In this document: piece after piece, positions 11,901 through 24,351 of the stretch
How positions within the stretch are numbered: the first letter of the stretch is position 1
Layout: each line of letters opens with the position of its first letter
NCBI RefSeq assembly: GCF_036370855.1
Contig: NC_088102.1
Coordinates: 72,053,601-72,117,600 of the forward strand
Source of the DNA: Dromaius novaehollandiae
Lineage: Eukaryota > Chordata > Aves > Casuariiformes > Dromaiidae
DNA length: 64,000 bases
Direction: 5' to 3'
The notes under the pieces: generated by a model
The model's database searches: none
What the model was told of the DNA's origin: nothing
What the model saw: only the letters and a program-made list of their open reading frames with translations
Position numbers and translations under genes: made by a program

Positions 11901-14900
11901 TTAGGGACTGTCTGTGCAATGTGGCACCAAGCATCCTGCCTGTCTTTCTTTCTTGCTCCTTCTTCCAAATCTAGCTTGCAGCGCATGCAGCTGCAGAACA
12001 GGGAGAGAAATGTGCTGGGGGGTTGGGAGAGAGCCAGCCTGACAAATTGCAATGCTTCTGTGTGTAGACAAGGGGGAAAAAAAAGGAGTGTGGGGCTCCC
12101 CTGCTCCAGGATAAAGGATTTCTGAGTACGAAGACCCTAAAGGAGTGGGGTGGCAATTTGTCTTGTGAAGGGAGGGCGCTGCTTGATGGAGGGGGGGAAG
12201 CTAAAATGCTGCGTAATGGGGTGGTTTTGTGCCAGCTCTACTTCCTTTCTTCCTAAATCCTCCCTTGGCCCAGCGAGCCAGGCTGCGACTCCACTCCCCA
12301 AAATTCCCGCGAGGCCAGTGAGGGACTGCAGGGAGACCGAGGCCGGCTCACAGCCAGGCAAGTGGCCTGGGGCCTGCTGCAGAGCACTGTGTCAGACCGC
12401 TGGCAGGGCTGCGTGCAAACACACAGCCTTTCCCTTAGCTGCACCAGCGGTTCACAGCGCGTGAGTTAAAAGCAGACACGTTTCCCTTCACTAGCGCGGC
12501 CTCCACCTCCTGCAAAGGGGCAACGTTCTCACAAATGCACAGCACTCAGGTCAAATCTTGCTTTTATCCCAAATTCCTGCCCTGCCCCGTAAAGCGTAGC
12601 CAGGCAATGTCTCAGCTGCAAACGTACTTGGTGCAATAGGCCAGACTGCTGGAGGTAAAATCAGTAAAAATGCCCCTTTCTGGTTCTGCTGAATTGCCCT
12701 GGCAGGAGAGCCAAGCAAGTGTGTGTCCAGCTATGCCAACATGCTTTAAAAAACACGGAGGCTGTACAGAAAACATTCTAGCCGTGTTTGAAGCAAACAC
12801 CGCAGGAAACACTGGATGCAGGACCCCAAATCTCCTAGGAAAGGCTGTGCTTGGAGAGGCTGGCACTGCATGCAGCTACCAATACTCCCCTAGAGCAGGG
12901 ATGAGCAAGGGCATCTTGTCATTCTACTTGGCTTCAGGAGGCTGCTTGGCTCCCTGGAGAAGGTGGCACAGACATAATTAGCTGTGGCTAAGGCTAATGT
13001 CATCTCTGCTGCCCCGGTCTGGCACCTAGCCCGAGCCCAGCAGCATGAGTCCTCCCTGCCCTGCCCCATTTCAGGGACTTGTGGCAGGCACAGCCAAGAT
13101 TGCACAAGGTTCATCCCTTTTCTAATACAGCTGCATCCCTTTTCTGATGCCTTCTGAATCTGCTGATCAGACCCATAGCAGAAGAGATGGAATAAGTTGC
13201 TGCAAAGCTTGTGAAAACCTGTGATTTAATATAGGTGAGACAAATCGCTGTCCCTGGGAGATGGGCAAGGGATTGTACAAAATCCTTATGCCACCTTTAC
13301 ATCAAGTACAAGTGTCCCTAGTATCTGCACCCTCCCCACTGTGCTGCAGGAGCAGAGGGAGGGAGTTGCCTGCAAGCGGAAATTGCAAACAGCAGTCCTG
13401 TGAGTCTGGGAGAGCTGAGGCCAGGGTTTCTGGCTCTGATTCCCCCATCTTCACGCGCTCTGCCTCTGTCTTAAGAGATAAACTGCCTCACACAGTGCAT
13501 CCATATGACTCGGACTTCTCCCAGATTTGAAATCAAAAATTATTTTTCTTGGTGTTAAAAAAAATTTAAAAAAGAATCAAAAGAAAGGAGCCATGAAACC
13601 AACAGCCCTGACCCCCAATGTCAAACACAAGAGGAGAAGCCAGGCAAGCAATGCTGGAGCAAGCTAGCACACAGAAAAATCCCCTGGCTCTGGCACAAAG
13701 CACGGGAAGGGTCTTCCAGCTTGCTCTGTCTCCTGCAGTAAGTGGGTCACGTCATCCCTATCCCGGTGCAGATGAGAGCTGGGTGCCGGCACCTGGCACA
13801 GGCACAGTGGGCGCTGCCTGCCACTCACAGGAGGCATCGATTCAGCTCCAGACACAGCAAGGTGAAAACAGCTTCTTCAAGGTCAGCCAGAGCCAGGCAT
13901 CTCAAACCACACTGCTTCTGCTGCTGGGGCTGGAGGCTGGGTGGCAGTGCTGTCCTGGGCAGGAGCACGGCATGTCCTGGGAGCACTCGCTCCTGGTTGG
14001 GCTTTCAGAGGCAAACAGTTGTTCTCATTGCAGCCTGCGCCTCTTTGATTTCCCGCAAGCCCAAGGGATGTGACCATAACAAGCAGTGGTGTGGGCAAAG
14101 TTCCCTCCAACCCAAGCAAGGCTCGTTTCCCTCAGTGCCAGCTGCGCCAAACCCGTTAGCCCCTCCACACCTTTTCTTTGCCCTCGTGCCTGATTCAATG
14201 GCCAGTCCCACGCTGGGACGCAGCGGGACAGAGGTGCCAGCTCTGGGGTGTTTGCATGGCAGAGGGCCCTTTCGCTGTCGCCATGCACATGCTTTGCACC
14301 CCCCCCCCGGACACCTCTGTGCATGACCATGCTCACTGAAGAGCTGGCTGGCAGCCTCCTTGCAGCTTTCCCTTGTGCACAACAGGGTAGCTTATAAAAG
14401 CATGAGCAGAGAGTTATAATTAGAGCCCCAACCCCTCCCTCTCTTCCGTTTTTGGGAGGCCTCCCACCAGCTCTGTTCTGCTCCAGGCAGCTGTTGAACA
14501 GCTGGCTGGCAGACAGCAAGCCAGTAACATAGCCCTTGGGCCTGCATTCAAGGAGAGGGAGACCACGGTGATCTTTTTGCCTTGCCTTCGCAGAGTTAAC
14601 ACTGGTTGCTGCCAGGGCAGCAGAGGAGAAGGAGAGCACAGTCCTTAAAACTGGAAAACCGATTTACTGCAATCTCATCCCCACCTCAGTGCATCAGGCT
14701 ACTCAGTGTCCAGCATCAGCTATCCCCAAGGGAGCATCTCTCCTTTCCTCGAGCCTCAGTTGTGAGTCACCCTGGGTCGGGAGAGGGAGGGAAAGGCCAT
14801 GCTGCAGCAAGCACCTGTGGCCATTTGGGAAGCAGCCATCTCCCTTTACCACCACATTTCCAAGGAAGTAGGATGAAGGACATTTCTCATGGTAGAGCAG

Positions 14901-15400
14901 CTTGTGATGGCAGCCAAAGCAGGTTTACAGTCACAACAGCTGAAGTGCTGCCTGGCTTGGTATCCTGCACAGAAAATTTCTGCATTTCTCTTGGAGTGAA
15001 AATGCAAGCACAGTGCCTTTCTGGTCAAATTTGAGAGTCCCCTGTTACCCCCTCAAGGCAGGCTAATGCTTGTAAGGTCTCTAGGCAGCTTTGGAAGTGC
15101 ACTTGCCCCCATGAGCTGCAGCAGCAGTGATCTCTGACAGCTCAGTCAAACCTCCTCAAACCATAGCCCTGCTCCCCTGTGCTCTGCCCTATATGTCCAT
15201 GTCCTCCCTGAGCCACTAACAGGCCTTAATGGCCCTGATCAACCTCACCCGGGGCCTCTGCCCAAACCCTCTGCCCAGGGGCTCCATTTAAGCTCAGCCC
15301 CAGGCCTTCAGTCCCTATCTGGGCTATGGTGTAGGAGTACTGGTCTCCGGCCCTGTCTTACGCTACCTCCTGTATGGCCCTTATACTTATATTGCAGGTA
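11901..15400. other. non-coding stretch, nothing recognised
   Basis: Only overlapping shadow ORFs of up to about 200 codons on both strands, with no domain motif, no tandem repeat and no mobile element that I can identify. A short C run occurs around 14299-14307. Confidence 0.45.
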
Positions 15401-15690
15401 GTTTGTCTCCTGGTTGGACCTCTTAGAGGTGTTTTGCTGCTAGTCTTCACCCCTGCTTGGGGATGGACCTTGGACCTATGCTGTAGGTAGCATGACTCCA
15501 GTTGCATATTGGGGGATGGACCTTAGACCTACACCATAGTCTTGTCTCTAGTGTGTTTTTGGCCTTGTATGGACCTTGGACCTTTTGTAGCCTTGTTTCC
15601 AGTCCTATCTCTGGCTTTATCTCCTGCTATTTTTGGCTGAGCCCCCGGCATGGCCCCTGGACCTGTCTTCCCCCCTCACCCTATCAGGGA
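15400..15690. repeat. degenerate short interspersed phrase repeat
   Basis: The phrase TGGACCTTGGACC and close variants (GGATGGACCTTGGACCTA, GGATGGACCTTAGACCTA, TATGGACCTTGGACC, TGGCCCCTGGACC) recurs about every 60-100 bases. It looks like an old minisatellite or an eroded satellite-type repeat. I cannot assign a family. Confidence 0.5.
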
Positions 15691-15899
15691 CTCCTGAGAT
15701 TATTATCCTGTCCTCTGCACCCAGAGCAGACCTTGTGGGATGGTGCCTGCTAGAAAGGGCACTGCCTCCAGTGGGGCCCTCCTTGCTCGCTGCTCACACA
15801 TAACCTCTTTGGCCTCTGCTTTCCAGTGACTGTTTCTCCATCCACATCTGCAGGTACCTACAGTGCTTGTTCACATGTACTTACCCAGAAGAGGCTTTT

Positions 15900-17282
15900 C
15901 TGACATCTCTCCTCATGTCAAAACTATGTTGTATTTATGGTATTGTTAATTTCTATTCATAGTTTACATAATCACTAGTATTTCATTAGCTCTGTAATCA
16001 TATTTACTTATGAGCATTTTAGCTCTATAGGATATTATAATTATCATAATTAAAAAAACCATATATGCAAATACAATTAACCATGCAGCAAGCTTCGTTA
16101 AGAGGTGCAGAATAGTATTTCCCTTAAGCTCCTTCCTTCACAAAGCAGGCACATCTTACAACACTGTTTTGTTATTAGAAAACCTGATATCATTGCCAAT
16201 GTATCCCAGGTATACAAATAGTGCTATTCCCAGGCATCATTGAAAAAAGTAATGTTTAATGGCTTGATCTTGCCCAAAGTCTTCAGCTAGCCTCTCCCTG
16301 CTTTTGCCCTGCTGCCTCTCCACGCAGGCTGAGCCTTGTGTCCTCGGGACAGGAGAGCTGAACAGCGAGGAGGAGGAGGCAGTGGGGTGAGGGCTAGCAG
16401 GGGGATTATTCACATTATCAGTAGTTACATTTAGGTATAGACTTTTACCATTCTTTTTCCTTCTTATTCTTCGAGCATTGCTGGGCTTACTGATTGAGTA
16501 TTGGTTATTGGACAGATATAAGTATCCTCTATTACCCGTCCATACTGTCTTCCTTCAATGTTACTTCTATTCATGACTTGGTCATGGTATTTCATTATTC
16601 TTTATCCCCTCTCAGGCCTTCATATTATATATATACACACATTTAACCCACAGTTAATTCTCTCTCATTCAAGTACTGGTAGCACTTAGTTTCCCCTCTG
16701 TTTCAAAGCTTCCCTTCTCTTTCCTTTCTTCTGCAATTTCCCATCCCCCCTCATCCTCCACTGCCTCCTACATTTATACACTGGCTTAGGAGACCGTTAC
16801 TGAATTCAGCAAATCTCACTAGGTCTAGCTGTGTCTCTTCAAATTGTTGTCACTTGGAGGATTATCCTGTAAATGAATAAAACCACCAAGGTCATTAGGT
16901 TATTATCATTCTAGAGCATTTTTGCAAAGCTTTAACTATGATTCCACACACCAGCATAATTCTCAATGCTCCCTTGAGAGCTGTAACAATTTTTATTCTA
17001 GGATCCTGAGTTATTATTATGTTAAGTAGTTAGACCAAACTGAATAAGACAACAGCAGGCCACAGGCTAAATATCTAATAATGAAAAAAAAATGTAGGAA
17101 TTATTGTTTACTCCAGTTAAACATACCAAAACAAGGAAAACAAAGCTGCAGACAGGCAAAATCTGACCACCGAGGCCTGTATAGTTACCTTAATACAAAA
17201 CTTTTGGGCTGGTTAGCAATAGTAATGCCATGAACAGATAGCTGTTCCCTTTCTCCTTTGGTCAGCTGCAAATCCCAGGTTA
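15900..17282. other. AT-rich stretch, probable decayed 3' part of a retroviral insertion
   Basis: Base composition drops sharply to AT-rich compared with both flanks. It lies downstream, in minus-strand sense, of recognisable retroviral protease and RNase H remnants, so it may be the eroded integrase/env/LTR part. I could not recognise individual genes or LTR ends here. Confidence 0.3.
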
Positions 17283-19126
17283 TTACTCACAAATCCAACA
17301 AGGATGCTGCAAACCCTCCTGTGACTCAAGACTGCAGCTACTAAACTGAGTCAGCTGATCTCCTTGCTCATTAAACTGTCTCTTAGTATTGTTTTCAGTC
17401 TTCCTGTGTGTTTTAACATGCATTGCATATATTTTATTTCCACTCTCTTTCTGAGCTTGTATAATAAATCCCTGGTTTTCTTCATCTTTCATCATAAGCT
17501 TTCCATCCCTCTTTCTCCAACCATACCTCCAGTATTTTATTCCATTATGAATGTGGTCAGTATCCTTAAAGAGATGTAATGGGTCCTGTTTAGATAGATA
17601 TAATTCAAAGACTTAAACTATGATAGGCTGTGCTCCTGCTATTTGGGGCGATCCTTTTTTAGTTTCCCCGCTATTTGCCATCCTATTCCATTAATAGCTA
17701 TATAGAGGACTATATTTTTCCTTGCTCATATCCTTGAATTAATGAAACATACCTTCAGTTTATGACTGGGTTCCTTAAAAAGGACACCCATACCAATTTC
17801 GGTTTTCCTTCACAACTGGTTTTTGTTCTCAGCAGTGATCCATACCTTGTTAACCTTGGTATTTCTGCAAAATCACACCATAAAAATCTAATAAGAGTCC
17901 ATGCTCCATCATCCAATCACTTCCTAAAATAAGGAGATCTTCCTAAAAATAAGGGGATCTTTGCTATTATGTCCAAAGCTCGCTGCCCTATTATGAGATT
18001 CACAGTACAATATTTAGAGGCTTTTTCTTCCTTCCTCCTAAGAAGCTACCTTCACATCTCCTTGATGAATGCATTCCTTAAGGAAACTTCTAAACATCCC
18101 AATTGATGTTCCTGTGTCCAGGAGGATGCTATGCGTCTCTTCTCCGCTTTGTACAAAACCTCAGGGTCACCCCCCAGGATCTCAATGTATTTGCCACACA
18201 GGCACCTATCTGTTTGGGTAATGCCAGGGCAAAGCACACCACCTTACGTGTGCCTTTCATGATCCAGAGGTGCTGGAGGTGCACTCACTGTGGAGTGTGG
18301 GAGTTCCCATAACTCATCTACTGTGCCTCACCAGCAGTGGATTGTTGGTACATAATATTATATGTAATATCTGAACAATTCCATGCTCATTCATAAAACA
18401 TCATCCATCTGCTCCTGGCTTATGGCTTGATGTTGGTGCTGCCAGCTGCTTTTTTTTCCTTACCTGTTGGGCAGTCTGACCTAAAGCACTCACTAAGGAG
18501 GTCATACACTGATCCTTTAGTGCCCAATGCACAATCTGAGTAAAAGCTGGTATAGCACAAGCTCTAAGCAGCTTACATATTTTGTCTCAATTTAATTCAA
18601 ATTTTGAAGCCATTTCTACAAGAGCCAGTCCACAATCAAGCTTTCTTCTGTGACCCAAAACCTGCAGCTCGCAGTGTCCACTGGCATCACTTCTGTTATT
18701 GTAGCAGAAGCAGTTTGCTCTGCTGCTTCTCCCCACCTCAGCAAGGCGGCCCTAACATGTTGTATATGCTGCTGTACCCTGTTCCTCTTTCCTTACCCTT
18801 TCATACATATCATCCCAATAATCATCTTCCTATGACAGCTCCCAGTCTAATTCTCCATCACTTCCTGCAGCTATAGCAGCTAATTTTAATTTCCCCATCC
18901 TAATCTGCTTTTGTGAGCATCTAATTTTAGTTTCACATTTCCTGCTATCAGGTCCCCTTGGAGGTCTCCCTTGCTCTAGGGCGAACACTACAGTAGATAT
19001 TAATCCCTCTGCTGGCTTCTGCAGGTTTTTTTTTTTTTTTTTCTTCCTCAGTTCACCTGAATCTAATTCCAGCTGGATCTCCTTACTATGTTTCTGAGCC
19101 ACTAGGTGGTACTCTTCTAAAGACAA
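17283..19126 (-). mobile_element. endogenous retrovirus remnant: gag fragment, protease, RNase H (broken)
   Basis: Three pieces lie in the order expected for a minus-strand provirus. At 18830-19126 is an open frame starting with Met and rich in K/E/Q that looks like a gag amino-terminal part. Around 18010-18170 one frame shows a retroviral aspartic-protease active site (LLDTGTS), followed near 17870-17930 by a GSDWM-type segment typical of the protease C-terminal side. Around 17283-17560 is an RNase H-like piece, with a YWRYGW-like segment and an HVK-H...FNEQ-DQLTQ-like end. Frames shift between the pieces, stops interrupt them, and almost the whole reverse transcriptase is missing between protease and RNase H. 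It is a dead copy. Assignment is by motif and order only; the subfamily is uncertain. Confidence 0.55.
19026..19042. repeat. poly-T run (T17)
   Basis: A homopolymer lying within the gag-like minus-strand frame, where it encodes a run of lysines. A replication-slippage tract of this kind makes the reading frame here unreliable. Confidence 0.9.
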
Positions 19127-19129
19127 ATT

Positions 19130-22100
19130 TGTTTCACAGTTCTTAGATTTCCTTTAAGACATGGATGGGGTAGAGAGAAAGATGGAGCTAGACACTTCTG
19201 GGAAGTGCACAGTGATTTAGCAAGGGGCATCAGACACAAACTGCATGAGAGAAAATTCCAGTTAAATATAAGAAAAAATACCTATGGGGGTGGCCAAACA
19301 CTGGAACTGGGGCTTGGGAATCTGCATCCTTGGAGATATTGGAAATTCAGTTGGATGCAACCCTGAGCAACCTGTTCCACTGGGCCCTGCTTTGAGCAGG
19401 AGTTTGGACTGGAGACCACCAGACATCCTTTCCCAGCTGCATCCTTCTGCAATTTGGTGAAGAGGAGAACTGGAAATGGGGGTGAGAATAAAGAGTGCTG
19501 GGAGAAATAAGGAGTTCCCAAAGCAGGAAGAGAGGAGACAACCTGACACTTCTTACAAGAACACATCTATCAAAAGGCTTGGGGAGTCAGAGCAAAGTGA
19601 AGGTACTTTGGCAGAGTGACGAAGTGGAAGTTTCTTCACCTTCTGGCTTGACCTGGGAGCTACCTCACTGCTATGGACTTGCCTGGTGATCTGGGCTCTT
19701 TGCTGACTCCTGTCTCTGTTAGTGGGCCTGCTCTGCCTGGGTACCGTGGGGCTGTGCCCCGTCAGCGAGGCCATTGCCCTGCCATCAGCCTGGCTGCCAT
19801 CGGGGCGGCAGCTCCTGCAGCTCCTCGGCACTTCGTTGCCAAGAGTTAACATTGCGAGCTCAGGGCGCCGGGGAGGCAAGAGGAAACCGCAGCGCCTGTG
19901 AGGGCGAGTGCACATTCACACACAATGCAGCATGTTTCCTGTGGGATTATTGCTGGGAGTCCTTTAGCTATTAAATCATCCATCCAGGTGCCTTTCTCCT
20001 CGCCCCTCAGGCAAAGAAAACTTCCGCAGAGGAAGCATGAATCCTTCCCCGTGTGGCCACTGCATGCAGCGTTTGTCCCAGTCCGAGTACCCCACCGCCA
20101 CCCTGCTGCAGGACCCCGGGGGGCTGGCAAAGAGGCCGCGAGCTGAGCCACGCGGGGAGGCTGAGCCCTGCGGCAGGCCAAGGAGGAAGGAGGAAGGGTG
20201 GGCCGGATGTGGAGCCTCATTTCAAAACGGAAACGCTGCCCGTGCGGGGAACTGGGACTTCGAGCAGCCCACCAGCACCTTCTGCAGTGCCTCACGTAGC
20301 CCCCCACCCCGCTCAGCTGATGCCAGAGCACTGCAGGGTGAGTGTGTGGCTGCATGGCTGCCCAGCATCCACGTCCAGCACGGCATGGCACAGCTGGGGG
20401 GTGCAGGGCTTGGGCCCCGTGCTGCCCCAGGCCGTGCTCCTCCCTGGGTCTGGGGCCATGCGGGACAGGGAGCTGGCCAGGTGAGTCCCTGGGGGTCCAG
20501 CCATCCCCAGGGCCAGGCAGGCTGCGGGGTCCGAGAGGGCTGCGATTGCAGGGCCGGACTCTGCCCCATCAGTTTAGAAATCCCCAGGCTGACCATCAAG
20601 GCCCCTATTTTTTCTGGTGCTTCCCTCCCTTCCGTGTCAGGCAGGAAGGTGCTGGGCAAGAAAACCTGCTAACTCTGCTATCCTGGGGGTAAAGACTGGA
20701 AGACCCTTGAGATGACAGAGGATACCCCCTCCCCCACCCATCTCTGTTAGCAGAGTAAATATCTGGGTGGTATAACCCAAATGACAGAAGCAGTGCCCCT
20801 TGCAAGCCCAGCACCCTGTCCCCTCCGGATATGGCAGGGGAGGTGCACAGTGCCCACACGCCTGCTGCTTCCCCTTCATTTCCTCCCTCCTTTCAATTCC
20901 TGCCCCAGCTGTTGCTGTGCCTCTTGGAATCCCCCTGTCTGGGCACCTGTGGAAGGAGTGCAAGGAGAATGTCTGCAAAGTATAAAGCAATTATTTATTG
21001 GCTGACAAGCAGTCAAGTCAGCTAGGACTTAATGGGCTCCTAGGCTAAGTACTAGTCTGCTCGCCACTTTGCTAAGGCACCTGCAGAGTGGTGAGCACCT
21101 TGCTGGCCAGGCAGTCACCAGTCCGGCGCGGACTGCGGGATCGACCTCTGCGGGAATGATCCTCTGTGTTGCTCTGTGGCAATGGTGGCATTGGCTGACT
21201 GCCCCCCTGCCCCGGTTAGGATTTTATGCCTTTTGGTGTTGGTATTCTTCCTCTTGAATCTTTGAGCTACTAGTAACCCCCATCTCAGCAACCCTCCCTG
21301 CACCTGTAACTTGACCTGCCTGGTAACTCCTGCTGTGAACGAAGTTTGCACCCACACCCCTCACCTGGCATTTTCTGAAGCACTGCTTGCCGCTGTAAAG
21401 GCCATTAACAGGCTTTAATTTTAAATTATACTTTCCTTTAAAAGGCAGCCATGCAGAATGAGCTGTTTCCTGGTGCTGTTGTGAGCCCCACAGGGATCAG
21501 CAGGAGGAGGGTCTCATGCTGCCCAGCTCCAGGCGCTAGTGGAATAGGTGCAGCAGTATGAGGCTGTTGCCCACTATGGACAGCCATTACTGCAGCAGGC
21601 TGAGGCATGTGCACACCTTGCCAGAGGCTTTTCGGGCTGATTGCTAGGTAGGAAATGGGGCTGAAGCTCAGGACTGGTGAAAGGATTGTCCCCAAGCAGG
21701 ATTTCCTGGCTGCCAGCTTGGGAATAGCCTGGCCCCAAAAAAGGCCATCCCCCTGCTGCGAGCCCTGGCATGACAGTGGCTCTCAGAAGGTGCAATGGCA
21801 GGGGACATGCAGCTTGGCCCCTGCTCGCCCTGCATGGAGCAGGCTCAGGCGAGGGAGAGGACAGCAGAGCACTAGCCAGACTGCCGGTGCATGCTGTAGC
21901 ACACTTGCAGCAGGCAGGAGTTCTGTGTTGGTTTGTTACAAAGCTCAACCAAGCTTTGCTCAGCCATAGGAGAGCTGGGAAATTTACCTTTTGCTTGGCA
22001 AATGTATGCAGATGTGGGAAAAGATGCATGTTCATGCTGAGGCCCTCCACTGAGTTATGGTAGCTCAGCAAAAAGTCATGGTCTTAACAAGGCATCTTTC

Positions 22101-22458
22101 CCTGTGTAACCTTCCCTGGAAGAAAAAAACAATTTGTGGTCAATCTTGCCCAAACTATCACACTTGGCAAATCTCTTTCCTGTGCAGTTTCTATCTAAAA
22201 GGTGGCAAAATGCAAACTGCCAACAAAGTGTGACGTGGGGAGGTGTTGGGCAGCTTGATCTTTGTGCTCTGCCATCTGAACTACATGCAAACAAACACTG
22301 GCACCTATGTCATTGTAACCCCATCAAGTATTGTTGTGTATAAGACTGTGTGAGCCCTAAATACCATACTTGTTGGACTTTGCTGTGTTGTTTGTGTGTT
22401 CCCAGGGATTTCCTGTAATGATAGTAGGAGAAATTTCATTCTTCTTTGATATTTTCAG
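19130..22458. other. non-coding stretch 5' of the NLRP gene, with a GC-rich patch
   Basis: No exon is confidently recognised. From about 19690 to 20560 the sequence is GC-rich with many CpGs. It contains plus-strand donor-like sites (CAGG|GTGAGT near 20337, CCAG|GTGAGT near 20480), so it could be a promoter with an untranslated first exon for the downstream NLRP gene or another gene. No TATA box or open frame makes this firm. Confidence 0.35.
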
Positions 22459-22761
22459 GTGACTTTTCATATCCTGTGATGGCAGGAGAAAATTGTGCAA
22501 TAGATGTCCTCTTACAAGCACTGCAAGACCTTTTACCTGAGGATTTTCTAAAGTTTAAGAATAAATTATCATACATTAGTTACAAAGAAAGATGGAATAT
22601 CCCCAAGAATTCATTGGAAAAAGCCAGCCATGCTTACACACTTGTCAACTGCATGAAAGAGCACTATGGAGAAGACATTGCAATGGAGATAGCAACTGGT
22701 GTGTTTGAAGAGATGAACCGGAGAGACCTCGCTGATAAAATCCAAGATGAGAAAGTCAAAG
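22459..22761 (+). CDS. NLRP exon 1: pyrin domain (PYD)
   Basis: The exon starts after TTTTCAG and the ATG lies at 22479, giving 94 codons plus one base before the donor G|GTAGGA. The translation has the six-helix PYD pattern: LLQALQDLLPEDFLKFKNKL at the start, then WNIPK, then a long helix ending in DLADKIQDE. The PYD is intact and is the effector module that binds ASC in this family. The non-coding 20 bases before the ATG mean that a 5' UTR exon should lie upstream; I could not locate it. Confidence 0.88.
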
Positions 22762-24351
22762 GTAGGAAGCTGGACTAAATTTTAATTTTCTTAGTCTCTT
22801 TTCCCTTGAATGTTCCTAGAGATAGGTGAAAGTCAGTAAAAAAGCATATTTCAGCTCCCGGGAGAGACTGGAAACATGAATATGTCCCACTGTGATCCTG
22901 TTAGCATGGGAGGCTAGCAGTGACATCTCCTCTTGTTCTTCCCATTTATGTACTGCCAGGCTTGCTATTCTCTCTGGAGATTTCCCTTGCTGTAAGGGAG
23001 GCCTGCAGCCCAACCATCCTGGGTGCTGTCTCCCTCTGCCCTCCCAGCTCTGTACCTGCACCCGGGCTTACTGGTACTTGCTGGCAGCAGGATCTGGCAG
23101 CTCAGCAGTGGTGTAGCTCACCTAAGGGCAATGCTGCACAGTGTAAAGAAGCCCTTTGTCTCATTGCAGCCTTGAAGGCTTTGAATTAGCCAGAGCTTTC
23201 CAGATCCTTTTTTCTCATGGTGAGGATTAGGTACACCTCCACAGGGCCAACAGTGTTGCATGACTGACTCTGCCCTGCCTTGTGCCTTGTGTTTGCTAGT
23301 GCGTGTAGAACACCTACCTGGGGATATCGTATTTGTCAGATTTGTGTGGCAGTGCAGAGGTCTTGTTTGGCAACCCTTTGCACCTGGAGGCAGGAGCCCA
23401 AGGACGGTGCCTTTGGCCGCAGGAGCAGAGGGGGATGAAGACTACAGGCACCCCTGGACAATTGCATTTGCTTTGTCCAGTCTTAGGCAGAGGACTCAGC
23501 AAGAGGGTGATGGGCCAGGGATTAACAGCAGGCAGGAGATGTGAGAAGGTAACCAGAACAGCTGAAGGGTGAAGAATTTTTCATCAGCCATTTTCCCAAA
23601 CTCTCCTCTGGATTCACCATCAGGTGGTACTTCTGGGGCTGCAGGGCAGGGCATCCTCCATTTTCCCAGGGTGAGTGAAGAGGCCTGAGGATTGGAGAGT
23701 AGCTAAAATGGGTGCTGATGGATCAGTGGGAGGTAGGGGCCTGGGAGAGATGTAGGACTCCGTAGCTGACCACAGGCCCCATGAATTTCTGCAGGCACCA
23801 TCCTTCTCAATTGCCCTAGTCTTTAGCTCTGTGAGACGAAAGAAAGCCCTGAGCCCTTCAGGAAATCACTGATGCTGAGCTTCCCCTTCTCCAGGGGACT
23901 GTGTCACACTCCTATGATAATACTCATGTTCAGTTCTTGGTTTACTTCAGGGTTCAGCTCAGGTTTGGGCCATTTAAAGAGAAACAGAAACAGAGCACAG
24001 CTGAGCAGTTATTGCAGCCATGAGACCAGGGTTCACAGACCTCTGCCTACCAGGAGGATGCAAGGGACAGCTTGGGCATGATCCTGGCAGAGCCTGAAAG
24101 AAGAAGGTGGACTTGATGGGTGACATGGAGGATACAAGCTCCTAAGGAGCAGCTGGTTGTCCCACTTTGCCTCTTAAAAGGCTAGAGAAGGCTATTTCCT
24201 GAGCTTGGCTGCATGGGTTTTGGGAGTTCTCCTTAACAATGGTGTGAAACAGATGTCATGTAGCATTGGAGAGCTGTAAGAGGAGTTGTACTGATGAGGA
24301 GCTCCTAAGAAATCTAGCTTTATTTGGAATTGACTTTTCTTCTTGGTTTAG
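22762..24351 (+). other. NLRP intron 1, source of segments repeated downstream
   Basis: Parts of this intron recur in every SRCR unit. The 22965-23020 piece recurs near 43240-43310 and 54820-54890. The 23025-23240 piece recurs near 33775-33990, 45610-45830 and 59690-59900. The last about 135 bases recur at 34568-34703, 46405-46540 and 60470-60605. In the downstream copies a CR1 LINE lies between the last two pieces; here it is absent. Confidence 0.7.
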
